Below, piece by piece: positions 41,628 to 41,671 of a DNA stretch of 41,671 nucleotides. The position numbers and the translations under genes are program-made. Below the pieces are notes generated by a model that ran no database searches, had not been told where the DNA came from, and saw only the letters and a list, made by a program, of their open reading frames with translations. Source of the DNA: Fibrobacteraceae bacterium (GTDB lineage Bacteria > Fibrobacterota > Fibrobacteria > Fibrobacterales > Fibrobacteraceae). Location of the stretch: the NCBI GenBank assembly GCA_017631885.1, contig JAGBSH010000019.1:1-41671 (forward strand). Direction: 5' to 3'. How positions within the stretch are numbered: the stretch's first letter is position 1; every line of letters begins with the position of its first letter.

Positions 41628-41671
41628 TGGCTTTTGTCATTACGAGCATAGCGAAGTAATCCAAAAACAAG
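41628..41671. repeat. Inverted copy of a repeat segment from 10496-10540
   Basis: The complement of the window's last bases reads cttgtttttggattacttcg and then gctcgtaatgacaaaa, matching 10496-10535 with about two differences. It is another member of the GTCAT palindrome family and runs off the window edge. Confidence 0.8.

Overview
The window looks like chromosomal DNA from a member of the Fibrobacterota, most likely a Fibrobacter or close relative. The main evidence is three lipoproteins at the right end with the Fibrobacter succinogenes major paralogous (FISUMP) domain. Each has the CPESGRGTFVDERDGQ and TTIGNQVWMAENLNY blocks and ends RC(I/L)KD. Gram-negative envelope genes (Lol transporter, OmpA-like protein, an outer-membrane barrel candidate) and many GTCATTGCG-type intergenic palindromes fit this. 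The DNA is AT-rich by eye. The genus is inferred from protein motifs only.

Layout. (1) 1-6709, minus strand: lysS-lolC-lolD-clpC-adk, closely packed, with a 73-bp tandem repeat joined to the 3' end of adk. (2) 6938-10045, minus: glgB and a nitrilase-family amidase. (3) 10046-10688: a cluster of palindromic repeats and no credible gene, followed by a plus-strand TerC membrane protein. (4) 11640-18620: an accessory island holding a three-gene restriction-modification operon (m5C methyltransferase, McrB-like NTPase, LlaJI-type nuclease), an unexplained duplicated and structured intergenic stretch, an Rpn/PDDEXK_2 transposase-like nuclease, and a damaged ORF6N gene. (5) 18764-21551, plus: htpG and a membrane-anchored alpha/beta-hydrolase-like protein without its catalytic serine. 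(6) 28365-21540, minus: cimA-hisD-scpB-mutS-HD. (7) 30217-28495, minus: lipoprotein, OmpA-like protein and an orphan Phd/YefM antitoxin, divergent from xseA (plus). (8) 37850-31713, minus: prfC, an outer-membrane protein candidate, an AlgI-type MBOAT acyltransferase, an AlgJ/AlgX-like SGNH partner, thyA and folA.

(9) 37951-41627 is the most unusual part. Three FISUMP lipoprotein genes, each followed within 5-6 bases by a small secreted-protein ORF, lie between two 239-bp direct repeats that differ at only 6 positions. The two left-hand cassettes share almost identical ends (3 differences in 239 bp at the lipoprotein 5' end, plus a second shared block of about 146 bp). Their lipoprotein cores are strongly diverged, and the tails of their small ORFs are unrelated. 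One small ORF ends in a sequence resembling a type IX secretion sorting domain; another ends inside the flanking repeat. The pattern suggests surface-protein cassettes built by duplication and exchange of variable parts between constant ends.

Housekeeping functions dominate the rest: translation (lysS, prfC), proteostasis (clpC, htpG), repair and segregation (mutS, xseA, scpB), nucleotide metabolism (adk, thyA, folA), amino-acid synthesis (cimA, hisD) and glycogen branching (glgB). No tRNA, rRNA or CRISPR array was recognised. All coordinates come from reading the sequence; no database search was run.
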